A stretch of DNA of 64,000 nt from an uncultured Verrucomicrobia subdivision 3 bacterium (GTDB taxonomy: Bacteria > Verrucomicrobiota > Verrucomicrobiia > Limisphaerales > UBA11358), in assembly GCA_903918885.1 (NCBI GenBank), contig CAIXFY010000040.1, positions 54,219-118,218 of the forward strand, in the 5' to 3' direction. Positions 7,546 through 14,337 of the stretch are shown piece after piece; positions within the stretch are counted from its first letter, which is position 1; each line of letters opens with the position of its first letter. The translations under genes and the position numbers were made by a program. A model generated the notes under the pieces. It was not told where the DNA came from. It did no database searches and was given only the letters and a program-made list of their open reading frames with translations.

Positions 7546-8465
7546 ATGGCATCCAACATCCTGCCCAGCGGACTCCAAGACCTGTTCACCCTCGCCGAAG
7601 ACATGGCCGACGGGCTGCATGCCCACGAAGCCGCCATCGGCATTAAACAAAACACCGAATTAGTCTTCCGGACTGACCTGACCGCCGCCATCACCGCGCA
7701 GGCGAACCACGTCGCCGCGCAGACTGCGAAAGTTGCCTTGAGCACCGCCGTGACCGTGGCGGATTCCAACGGCAAGCCTTCATCAGCACCGCCCGCAACG
7801 TCCTCGCCACCTACCTCGGCAACGGTTACAGCCAGGCGTGGGACGCCACCGGCTTTCCCGACCAATCCACCGCCGTTCCCGGCACGCAGGCCAAACGGCA
7901 GGTCCTGCTGCAATCCCTGCAAAATTATTTTACCGCCAATCCCGCGCAGGAAAATCCGCCGTTGAACATCACCGCCGCCCGCGCCGGAAATTTATTCGCC
8001 GCGCTCTCGGACGCCCGCAGCGCCGCCAACGACGGCAACACCGACGCCGGCCAAAAAAAGAACCTGCGCGATGCCGCCGAGAAAACTTTACGCAACCGCA
8101 TGAGCGGATTGGTGAGCGAACTCGGACAATTGCTGGAAGACACCGACCCGCTGTGGCTGGCGTTTGGCTTGAACGAGCCGGGCGCGACGAATCTGCCGGA
8201 CGTGGCCGACAGCCTGATTTTGACGGCGGGCGGGGCAGGGGTGGTGCTGGCGGATTGGAGCGATGCCTCCCGCGCCACGCGCTACCGCGTGTTCAAGCAA
8301 ATCGTGGGCGTGGATGCCACCTTTGTTTCCGCCGCGACGGTGACGGACAGCGATTACACGTTCACCGGTTTGCTCAGCGGCAAGACCTTGAAAGTGCAGA
8401 TCATCGCCGCCAACGACGCGGGACAGGCTGCGCCCAGCACGGCGGCGGAAATTGTCGTGCCGTGA
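7546..8465 (+). pseudogene. Frameshifted protein with C-terminal fibronectin-type-III-like domain
   Basis: Two frames make one protein of about 306 residues. The first frame runs from the ATG at 7546 to about VADSNGK (7776). The second continues AFISTARNVLATYLGNGYSQ and runs to the stop at 8465. The junction reads AAGCCTTC where AAGGCCTTC would keep the frame, so one base seems lost near 7776. The N-terminal half is helical (LQDLFTLAEDMADGLHAHEAAIGIKQ). Residues from about 220 look like a fibronectin III sandwich (DWSDASRATRYRVFK, YTFTGLLSGKTLKVQIIAANDAGQ). There is no signal peptide. Function is unknown. It may be a true mutation or a sequencing indel. Confidence 0.75.
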
Positions 8466-8472
8466 ATGAGGG

Positions 8473-8557
8473 AAGGCAGAATTATAAATGAAGAATGCAG
8501 AGGTAAAAAAGCGAAACCCCGTCTGGTTTCGGCCTTCTGCATTCTTCCTTCTGCCTT
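8473..8557. repeat. Long imperfect hairpin built from heptad units
   Basis: AAGGCAGAA (8473-8481) pairs with TTCTGCCTT (8549-8557), a 12-bp stem pairs 8490-8501 with 8536-8547, and CGAAACC (8512-8518) pairs with GGTTTCG (8525-8531). The left arm reads with a period of about seven. It lies 8 bases past the stop of the frameshifted gene and may act as a terminator-like structure, although no U-tract follows. Confidence 0.82.
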
Positions 8558-8569
8558 GGAAATTTACAG

Positions 8570-8691
8570 GCCCGTAGGGCTGGCATATTTGTAGAAATGA
8601 AATTGCAAAATGAATCCAGCACCGTAGGAGCGATATCTGTAGCGTCGGTCTATGACCGACGAACCGACGGCGCTCACAGAGCGCCGCTACA
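8570..8691. repeat. Paired CCGTAGG boxes and a Y-shaped double hairpin
   Basis: Two related boxes, CCCGTAGGG...ATATTTGTAG (from 8571) and ACCGTAGGAGC...ATATCTGTAG (from 8621), are spaced about 50 bp apart. From 8638 an outer stem TGTAGCG/CGCTACA (8638-8644 with 8685-8691) encloses CGTCGGTC/GACCGACG (8643-8650 with 8654-8661) and GGCGCTC/GAGCGCC (8669-8675 with 8679-8685). The architecture matches the element at 299-360. With the hairpin at 8473 it fills the gap before the next gene. Confidence 0.82.
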
Positions 8692-8766
8692 ATGCGATGC
8701 CGCCCACCAATGCAAATCAGGATTGACGGGCAAATGAAAACTGAAACCATCGAAAGGAATCTGAAC

Positions 8767-10344
8767 ATGAAACGCGCGTGGGTCAAACTTCTGGTCGTGG
8801 GGTTGGGCGCGGGGTGTCTGCTCCTTTCAACATTCCGCTGTCAAGCCTTTGCCTTGCTTGGCCCGGTTCAGCCATGGATGCAGGCAACGAAAGGAGTCGT
8901 CTTGCCAGGTGACATTGGCGGGCCAATGGACATTACCAATGGCTATCGCTGGAATGTGCCGGTAGTGACTTACGGCTTCGACAAATCTTTTTTGGATTTC
9001 TTTGGCACGAACGGCGTTGCGGCGGTGAAAGGCGCGATAAAAATCCTCAACGACTTGCCACCGGCTTCACAAATTATTCTGACCAATTATCCATTTAATA
9101 CGCTGCAAGTAAATAATTCAGCCCAAGCGCAAGTGCTTTTGGATTTGAAGTCGTGGGCGCTTTCGTTGCTGTTGGAACAGTTGGGGCTGGCGCCGCCGAC
9201 GCGAAATATTTATGTGGTTAAAAATTGGAATCCATTTTTTTTCAACAATGGAAACGGAAATATTTATATCGTTGGGATGCCAATTTTTTACGAATCAGAT
9301 AATGGCATTGATCCGGCGGCTTGGTCGGGATCTCCCGGCTATGTCCCTTATTTTATAAAGGGACTAAATTTTGATCCTAAAACCTTTGCGGCGAGTGATT
9401 CCATAAACAACACCGAATATGGAGGGAACATAATTATTCAAAATTCTTGGCCGCAATACATTCAGCCATACTCCGTTAATCCATTAGCCCATGTATATGC
9501 TGCCGCGGCAGACAACAGTGCGGCCGCGGGAGATTTTTATACTGGATTGACTTACGATGACGTTGGGGGATTGTGCTATTTGCTCTCCACCAATAACGTC
9601 CGCTATGAAAACCTGTTGTCCGGCGTGCAAGGCGCTGGCACAAATTCAGCCTCATTCGTGAACGGAGCATGGCGCCCAGGTGTGGACAAAATTACATTTG
9701 TCCTTCAGACAACGGGTTCATTGGCTGGCACATTCCTACGGATGACAAATCAGTTCATCGACACTTACATCACCAATGGCAAGGCCACTCACCAACAGCT
9801 TCAACGGGTCACTATTCAGCCGGATTTTCTTTTCAGCGCACGCAACGACACTTTTCAGACCGGAACCACGAACTGGATTAACAATGCTGCCTTAAATTTC
9901 AATACCAACGGAGCCGGTCCTGGAATTATCCAGCCTCCCGTTGTCATCGCCTTTCAAAAGGCGGGGAATTATTTCTACAGTTCGACTGACTGGAATTTCC
10001 CGGTGGTTTGGTCCGAGGACACAGTTCAGGATGGTAACAGTTGGTATTTGGGCTCCTATGATGGTTCTACAAATCTGCCAATTGCTTATCCCACGCCACA
10101 AACCGGGAACGTTTCCATGTTAGTCCGTGTGCGGTTAAGTCATTCCAATAACCCGGTGTATAACTTTCAAAGTTTTGAATGGTCGCCGACCAGTCAGGCA
10201 GGGACAGTCTATGCTCTTCAAACTTCTACCAACATGACTACTTGGAACACGTTGTTTGTGGTGACCAACAATGGCAGCGTTTGCACTTATCAGAACGTCA
10301 ACGCCAATAGTGCATCTCGATTTTATCGGCTGACTCCGCAATAA
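8767..10344 (+). CDS. Secreted protein of unknown function with C-terminal RFYRL-type domain
   Basis: The 525-residue product starts with a clear signal peptide (MKRAWVKLLVVGLGAGCLLLSTF, cleavage near CQA-FA). An AAGGAA ribosome site (8753-8758) favours this ATG over two earlier in-frame ones at 8692 and 8734. The body is rich in Asn, Thr and aromatic residues and I recognise no catalytic family. The last about 60 residues (GTVYALQTSTNMTTWNTLFV ... ASRFYRLTPQ) form a small beta-domain that recurs at the C-termini of many secreted verrucomicrobial proteins, including the one ending at 16203, and is probably a sorting or surface-attachment domain. The gene stands alone between repeat-rich DNA and a 305-base gap. 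Confidence 0.7.
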   Translation: MKRAWVKLLVVGLGAGCLLLSTFRCQAFALLGPVQPWMQATKGVVLPGDIGGPMDITNGYRWNVPVVTYGFDKSFLDFFGTNGVAAVKGAIKILNDLPPASQIILTNYPFNTLQVNNSAQAQVLLDLKSWALSLLLEQLGLAPPTRNIYVVKNWNPFFFNNGNGNIYIVGMPIFYESDNGIDPAAWSGSPGYVPYFIKGLNFDPKTFAASDSINNTEYGGNIIIQNSWPQYIQPYSVNPLAHVYAAAADNSAAAGDFYTGLTYDDVGGLCYLLSTNNVRYENLLSGVQGAGTNSASFVNGAWRPGVDKITFVLQTTGSLAGTFLRMTNQFIDTYITNGKATHQQLQRVTIQPDFLFSARNDTFQTGTTNWINNAALNFNTNGAGPGIIQPPVVIAFQKAGNYFYSSTDWNFPVVWSEDTVQDGNSWYLGSYDGSTNLPIAYPTPQTGNVSMLVRVRLSHSNNPVYNFQSFEWSPTSQAGTVYALQTSTNMTTWNTLFVVTNNGSVCTYQNVNANSASRFYRLTPQ

Positions 10345-10649
10345 AAAACAGGCTAATCGGAAGGCTGGTGTAGTCGGCATTTATGAATTTCAAGGTGTGG
10401 GCATCGGAGAATTTAGCGGCTGTTTCCAGCAATACGGTTTGCCCACAGACGGCTCGGCCACAAACTACGTTCCGTGTTTCTACCGCGTCGGCGTGCAGTG
10501 AGTTTTCCTTCGCCTTCGGCAGTTGGCAGTTTTGCCATGGGCGCGAGGGTAAGTCGGTTTTAAAGTTTCCTAACAGTTGGTCGCAGCTAGGGAATAAAAT
10601 TTCCCGGTTGCCATGAAACCTCACCACGGCGACATTCGTCTGACTCATC
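10345..10649. other. Gene-free stretch before the DUF1800 gene
   Basis: No convincing coding sequence, strong hairpin or repeat is visible on either strand. Short open frames are present but show no recognisable protein features. It may carry the promoter for the DUF1800 gene, but I cannot pick out boxes with confidence. Confidence 0.5.
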
Positions 10650-12137
10650 ATGCTCACGCCGCTTTCTTCTAAAAGCTGGGATTACGCCAAGGCTGCGCAT
10701 CTGCTGAACCGCGCCGGTTTTGGCGGGCCGCCGGCGGAGATCGAAAAACTCGCTGACCTTGGCCCGGAGCGCGCCGTTGCCCACTTGCTGGACTACGAAA
10801 AAATTTCCGATCCGACCCCGAATCCTGATTGGGCCAAGCCCAATCCCGAGGAAATAAGAAAATTTCGCGAGGCCATCCGCAACGGCACGCCGGAGGAAAA
10901 GAAGCAGGCGCAGCGGGAGGAACAGCAGACCATCCAGCGCCGCATGCTGGAACTACGCGGCTGGTGGTTGCAACGCATGGTGCGCGGCACGCGGCCGTTT
11001 CAGGAGAAGATGGTGCTGTTCTGGCACGGCCATTTTGCCACGAGCATGGAAAAGGTGCGCAATCCGTATTACATGTGGCGGCAAAATGAATTGTTCCGTC
11101 GGCTGGCCACCGGCAGTTGGGAGCAATTGCTCATCGACGCGGGCAAAGATCCGGCGATGCTCATCTGGCTGGATCAGGCGCAGAGCAAAAAAGATCATCC
11201 CAACGAAAATTTTGCGCGCGAGGTCATGGAGCTGTTCGCGCTGGGCGAAGGCCATTACACCGAACACGACATCGGCGAGGCGGCGCGCGCGTTGACCGGC
11301 TGGTCGCTGGATTTCCAGACGCAAAACTTTGTCTATCGCCCGCTCATTCATGACAACGGTGACAAGACCATCTTCGGCCAGATTGGAAATTTTGACGGCG
11401 ACGATTTTATCAAGCTCATCGTGGCTCATCCGCAGGCGCCGAAATTCATTACGGCGAAAATCTGGAACTTTTTTGCGGGGCAGGTGCCGTCGCCGGAATT
11501 GAACGAACAACTGGCGGCGGTTTTTCGCGCGAACGGAAACAATTTTAAGCCGTTTCTCCGCGAGCTGTTCCGCAGCGAAATTTTTTATTCCGAGGGCATC
11601 ATCCGTAATCAGGTGAAAAGCCCGGTGCAATGGCTCGTCGGCAGCGTGCGGATGTTGGAATGCGAGTTACCGCCGACGCTGGTGAGCTGGGGCATGCTGC
11701 GGCAGTTAGGGCAGGATTTGTTCGCCCCGCCGAATGTCAAAGGCTGGGATGGCGGCGTCACTTGGATTACAACCAACACCTTGCTGACGCGTTACAACGA
11801 TGCACAAGCGCTGGTGGAAGGCACGCTGCCGGCATTGTCAGCGGGCGATTTTGCCAAAAAAGGAACCGTGGGCGGCGGCGGCGAACGCGCCATGAAAGCG
11901 CTGCAACGTATCCGCATGGGCGGCGTGAAGGTGGAAAAAATCCTCACGCCGGAACAGCGCGCGGATAAGGCCACGATTGTTGCCGCGTTGGAGCACCGGT
12001 TGTTTCAAACCCGTTTGAGCAGCGATCAGGAGCAGACGCTGCGTGAATTTCTCGATGCCAAAACCAAAATGTCCGATGCCGATATCGCCACCACCGTGCG
12101 GCTGATGATGTCCACGCCGGAATACCAAGTGACGTAA
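10650..12137 (+). CDS. DUF1800 family protein
   Basis: The 495-residue protein begins SSKSWDYAKAAHLLNRAGFGGPPAEIEKLA, the typical DUF1800 opening. It continues with MVLFWHGHFATSMEKV, LIDAGKDPAMLIWLDQAQSKKDHPNENFAREVMELFALGEGHYTE, DIGEAARALTGW and NVKGWDGGVTWITTNTLLTR, all characteristic of the family. No classical signal peptide is seen. DUF1800 proteins are usually encoded next to a Tat-exported DUF1501 partner, as here (12606), and the pair is thought to act in the cell envelope. The biochemical role is unknown. The pair is unusual in being split by a four-helix-bundle gene bounded by inverted repeats. Confidence 0.9.
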   Translation: MLTPLSSKSWDYAKAAHLLNRAGFGGPPAEIEKLADLGPERAVAHLLDYEKISDPTPNPDWAKPNPEEIRKFREAIRNGTPEEKKQAQREEQQTIQRRMLELRGWWLQRMVRGTRPFQEKMVLFWHGHFATSMEKVRNPYYMWRQNELFRRLATGSWEQLLIDAGKDPAMLIWLDQAQSKKDHPNENFAREVMELFALGEGHYTEHDIGEAARALTGWSLDFQTQNFVYRPLIHDNGDKTIFGQIGNFDGDDFIKLIVAHPQAPKFITAKIWNFFAGQVPSPELNEQLAAVFRANGNNFKPFLRELFRSEIFYSEGIIRNQVKSPVQWLVGSVRMLECELPPTLVSWGMLRQLGQDLFAPPNVKGWDGGVTWITTNTLLTRYNDAQALVEGTLPALSAGDFAKKGTVGGGGERAMKALQRIRMGGVKVEKILTPEQRADKATIVAALEHRLFQTRLSSDQEQTLREFLDAKTKMSDADIATTVRLMMSTPEYQVT

Positions 12138-12140
12138 GCA

Positions 12141-12598
12141 GTGACGAGTGATGAGTTATGAGTGATAAGATTTTAAATCCGGGCGATGCAGGCCGGAGCA
12201 AACCCGCTCAAAGCTATCGGGATTTGCTGGTGTGGCAAAAGAGCATGGTCTTGGCAAAAGACATCTACAAAATCACGGCGGTTTTTCCGGCGGAAGAAAA
12301 GTTTGGTTTGATTTCGCAGATGCGGCGGGCGGCAGTTTCCGTGCCCTCAAACATCGCCGAGGGGCAGGCCCGCAACACGACCGGTGAATTTGTGCAGTTC
12401 ATCTCGCACGCCGAAGGCTCGCTGGCCGAACTGGACACGCAACTGACGCTGGCGTGCGAATTGAACTTTTTGCCAACGGAAAAAGCCGGCTTGAGCTTGG
12501 ATGCCGTTGCTGAATTACGGCGGATGCTGAACGGTCTGCGCCGGTCGGTCGCTGGTCAAAGCCCTCCCGCTCGTCACTCATAACGTATCACTCCTCAC
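12141..12598 (+). mobile_element. Candidate mobile unit: four-helix-bundle gene between inverted heptad repeats
   Basis: The left arm (12141-12169) and the reverse complement of the right arm (12570-12598) match at 24 of 29 positions. Both arms are made of seven-base units such as GAGTGAT and GAGTTAT. The gene's ATG (12158) lies within the left arm and its TAA (12581-12583) within the right arm. The unit sits in the gap between two genes that are normally adjacent. There is no transposase, so mobility, if real, would need help in trans. Confidence 0.45.
12158..12583 (+). CDS. Four-helix-bundle (S23/IVS-type) protein
   Basis: The 141-residue protein contains the S23-family pattern: SYRDLLVWQKSMVLAKDIYKIT, FPAEEKFGLISQMRRAAVSVPSNIAEGQAR, GEFVQFISHAEGSLAELDTQL and a final helix DAVAELRRMLNGLRRSV. 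Family members were first noticed inside intervening sequences of 23S rRNA genes and also occur alone. Their fold resembles the Avd protein of diversity-generating retroelements. No rRNA or reverse transcriptase is near. The first residues (MSD) and the last (RHS) are encoded by the flanking inverted repeats, so the gene seems to have arrived with its borders. Cellular role is unknown. Confidence 0.92.
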   Translation: MSDKILNPGDAGRSKPAQSYRDLLVWQKSMVLAKDIYKITAVFPAEEKFGLISQMRRAAVSVPSNIAEGQARNTTGEFVQFISHAEGSLAELDTQLTLACELNFLPTEKAGLSLDAVAELRRMLNGLRRSVAGQSPPARHS

Positions 12599-12605
12599 TA
12601 ATTTT

Positions 12606-13928
12606 ATGAAAAACGAGATTACGCTTCAAACGCGCCGCGAATTTTTGCGGCGCACCGTCTTGGGCAGTTCGCTCGCGTGGACGGTTCCGGCCTTTCTCGC
12701 CAACACTTTTTCCGCGTTGCAGGCCGAGGCCGCCGATTCCGCCATCCAGACCGCGACCGGCAGGGATGCGAATATTCTTGTCGTCCTGCAAATGGCTGGT
12801 GGCAACGACGGCATCAACACCGTTGTCCCGTTCGCGAATGATTTTTATCACAAGGCGCGGCCAACCATCGGACTGAAGGCGGCGGAAGTTTTGAAGCTCA
12901 ACGACGCCGTCGGTCTGCACGGCGCGATGAAGGGATTCAAGTCGCTTTATGATGTGGGTCAACTTTCCGTGATTCAAGGCGTCGGCTATCCGAACCCGAA
13001 CCGATCGCATTTCCGCTCGACGGAAATCTGGCAGACCGCGAGCGATTCTGACCGCGTCGAAAAGAATGGCTGGATTGGCCGCTACTTCGACAACGCGTGT
13101 TCGGGGGGCGATCCGGCCGTGGGCGTGACCATCGGCAGCCAGTTACCACAGGCGTTTTTTGCGACGAAGCCGAAGGGAATCGTTTTCAACAATCCGCAGA
13201 ATTATCGTTTCATGGCGAACGGCGCGGCGACGGAGGAATCGTATAAAAAATTGAACGAGCTCGAGATGTCCGCGCCGCAGCCGGATGACAATTCCGGCGG
13301 CAGCATCGGCATGTTGCCGGCGGGGATGCCGATGACCGGCGGACGCGCGGTGGATTTTATTTCCCGCACCGCACTCGACGCGCAGCACAGCTCCGACGAA
13401 GTCCGCGCCATCGCCGCGCGCGTGCAAAATCGGGCCGAATATCCCGCTTCCCAGCTCGGTGGTTCGCTCAAGATGGTCGCCAAACTCATCGGCGGCGGTT
13501 TGCCCACGCGGATTTATTACGTCTCGCAGGGCGGTTACGACACGCACACCAACCAGCTTGGCTCGCAACAGCGTTTACTCGGTGATCTCGCGGATTCCGT
13601 CAAAGCGTTCACCGACGACCTCAAGGCGCAGGGTAACATGGGCCGCGTGCTCGTGATGACCTTCAGCGAATTTGGCCGGCGCGTTTCCGAAAACGCCAAC
13701 GGCGGCACTGACCACGGCGCGGCCGCGCCCATGTTCGTCATCGGTGAGAAAGTGAAAGCCGGTTTGCTCGGTCAGTATCCGAGTCTCGCGCCGCAGGATT
13801 TGTATCAGGGCGATGTGAAATACAACGTGGATTTCCGCAGTGTCTATGCTGGCGTGTTGGAAAACTGGCTGAAGACCAAGAGTGCGCCAATTCTCGGTAG
13901 GCAGTTTGCGCCGCTGACGGTGGTGTGA
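12606..13928 (+). CDS. DUF1501 family Tat-exported protein
   Basis: The 440-residue protein opens with a twin-arginine signal (TRREFLRRTVLGSSLAWTVPAFLA) and continues NILVVLQMAGGNDGINTVVPF, IQGVGYPNPNRSHFRSTEIWQT, GYDTHTNQLGSQQRLLGDLADSVKAFTDDL and TFSEFGRRVSENANGGTDHGAAAPMFVIG. These are DUF1501 signatures, related to the alkaline phosphatase/sulfatase superfamily. It should be folded in the cytoplasm and exported by Tat. It forms a pair with the DUF1800 gene upstream. The substrate is not known. Confidence 0.93.
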   Translation: MKNEITLQTRREFLRRTVLGSSLAWTVPAFLANTFSALQAEAADSAIQTATGRDANILVVLQMAGGNDGINTVVPFANDFYHKARPTIGLKAAEVLKLNDAVGLHGAMKGFKSLYDVGQLSVIQGVGYPNPNRSHFRSTEIWQTASDSDRVEKNGWIGRYFDNACSGGDPAVGVTIGSQLPQAFFATKPKGIVFNNPQNYRFMANGAATEESYKKLNELEMSAPQPDDNSGGSIGMLPAGMPMTGGRAVDFISRTALDAQHSSDEVRAIAARVQNRAEYPASQLGGSLKMVAKLIGGGLPTRIYYVSQGGYDTHTNQLGSQQRLLGDLADSVKAFTDDLKAQGNMGRVLVMTFSEFGRRVSENANGGTDHGAAAPMFVIGEKVKAGLLGQYPSLAPQDLYQGDVKYNVDFRSVYAGVLENWLKTKSAPILGRQFAPLTVV

Positions 13929-13941
13929 CAAAGGTGGGAAA

Positions 13942-14018
13942 TGGTCGGAGCGACAGGATTCGAACCTGCGACGTCTTGCTCCCAAAGCAAGTGCTCTACC
14001 AGGCTGAGCTACGCTCCG
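13942..14018 (-). tRNA. tRNA-Pro (anticodon UGG)
   Basis: The reverse strand folds as a complete 77-nt tRNA. The acceptor stem CGGAGCG/CGCTCCG closes it, the D-arm reads TAGCTCAGCCTGGTAGAGC, the anticodon arm is CTTGC-TTTGGGA-GCAAG with anticodon TGG, and the T-arm contains GGTTCGAATCC. The discriminator A and the 3' CCA are encoded. It sits 13 bases beyond the stop of the DUF1501 gene, on the opposite strand. Confidence 0.97.
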
Positions 14019-14337
14019 TCGCCTAAAACTGACGGGCTGATGTTGCCTGATTAAAGGTGAAGGGCAAATCAATTCGCTGTGGTTAGCTTTATTCGTCCGA
14101 GTTTGCCAATTAATTTAATCCGTTTCTGCCCGCACAATAATTGAGCTTTTCACACAACCTGCCTGATTCACAGGCAGACTTGAGAACTTCATTGTCTACA
14201 CTTTATCCGACAAGACAGAAACGGGAGTGCGGTATAGGTTGGGAAACAAATCAATTTAAAACAACAGGCCAATTGTGCTTTATCTCTGGAACCTGATGCA
14301 TTTTTAAATTTATAAAAAAATCCGAACCCAATAACTT
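14019..14337. other. Intergenic region between tRNA-Pro and the autotransporter-repeat gene
   Basis: This 319-base gap is A/T-rich and holds a hairpin, CTGCCTG (14159-14165) with CAGGCAG (14171-14177), and 16 bases beyond it copy A of a 25-bp element that recurs at 19411 and 20206. It probably contains the promoter for the gene at 14338. I see no small coding sequence. Confidence 0.6.
14193..14217 (+). promoter_or_regulatory. Putative operator, copy A of a recurring 25-bp element
   Basis: The element starts TGTCTACACTTTATCC and ends GACAAGACA, with TGTC/GACA arms 12 bases apart. It is identical to copy C (20206-20230) at 23 of 25 positions and to copy B (19411-19429) at 17 of 19. It lies 120 bases before the ATG at 14338. 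A transcription-factor site is the best explanation, inferred from placement. Confidence 0.6.

Noticed and set aside
7184..7646. Forward frames in the 41-bp repeat array
   Set aside because: All three forward frames are open to a similar extent, as expected for a GC-rich tandem repeat. There is no ribosome site or conserved motif.
10383..10616. Small forward ORF in the gap before DUF1800
   Set aside because: It has no ribosome site, no hydrophobic or conserved segment and unremarkable composition.
12158..12583. Diversity-generating retroelement (Avd-like protein)
   Set aside because: The fold family is related, but there is no reverse transcriptase and no template/variable repeat pair in the window.
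12141..12598. rRNA intervening sequence
   Set aside because: No 23S rRNA sequence flanks the gene, and both neighbours are protein-coding.
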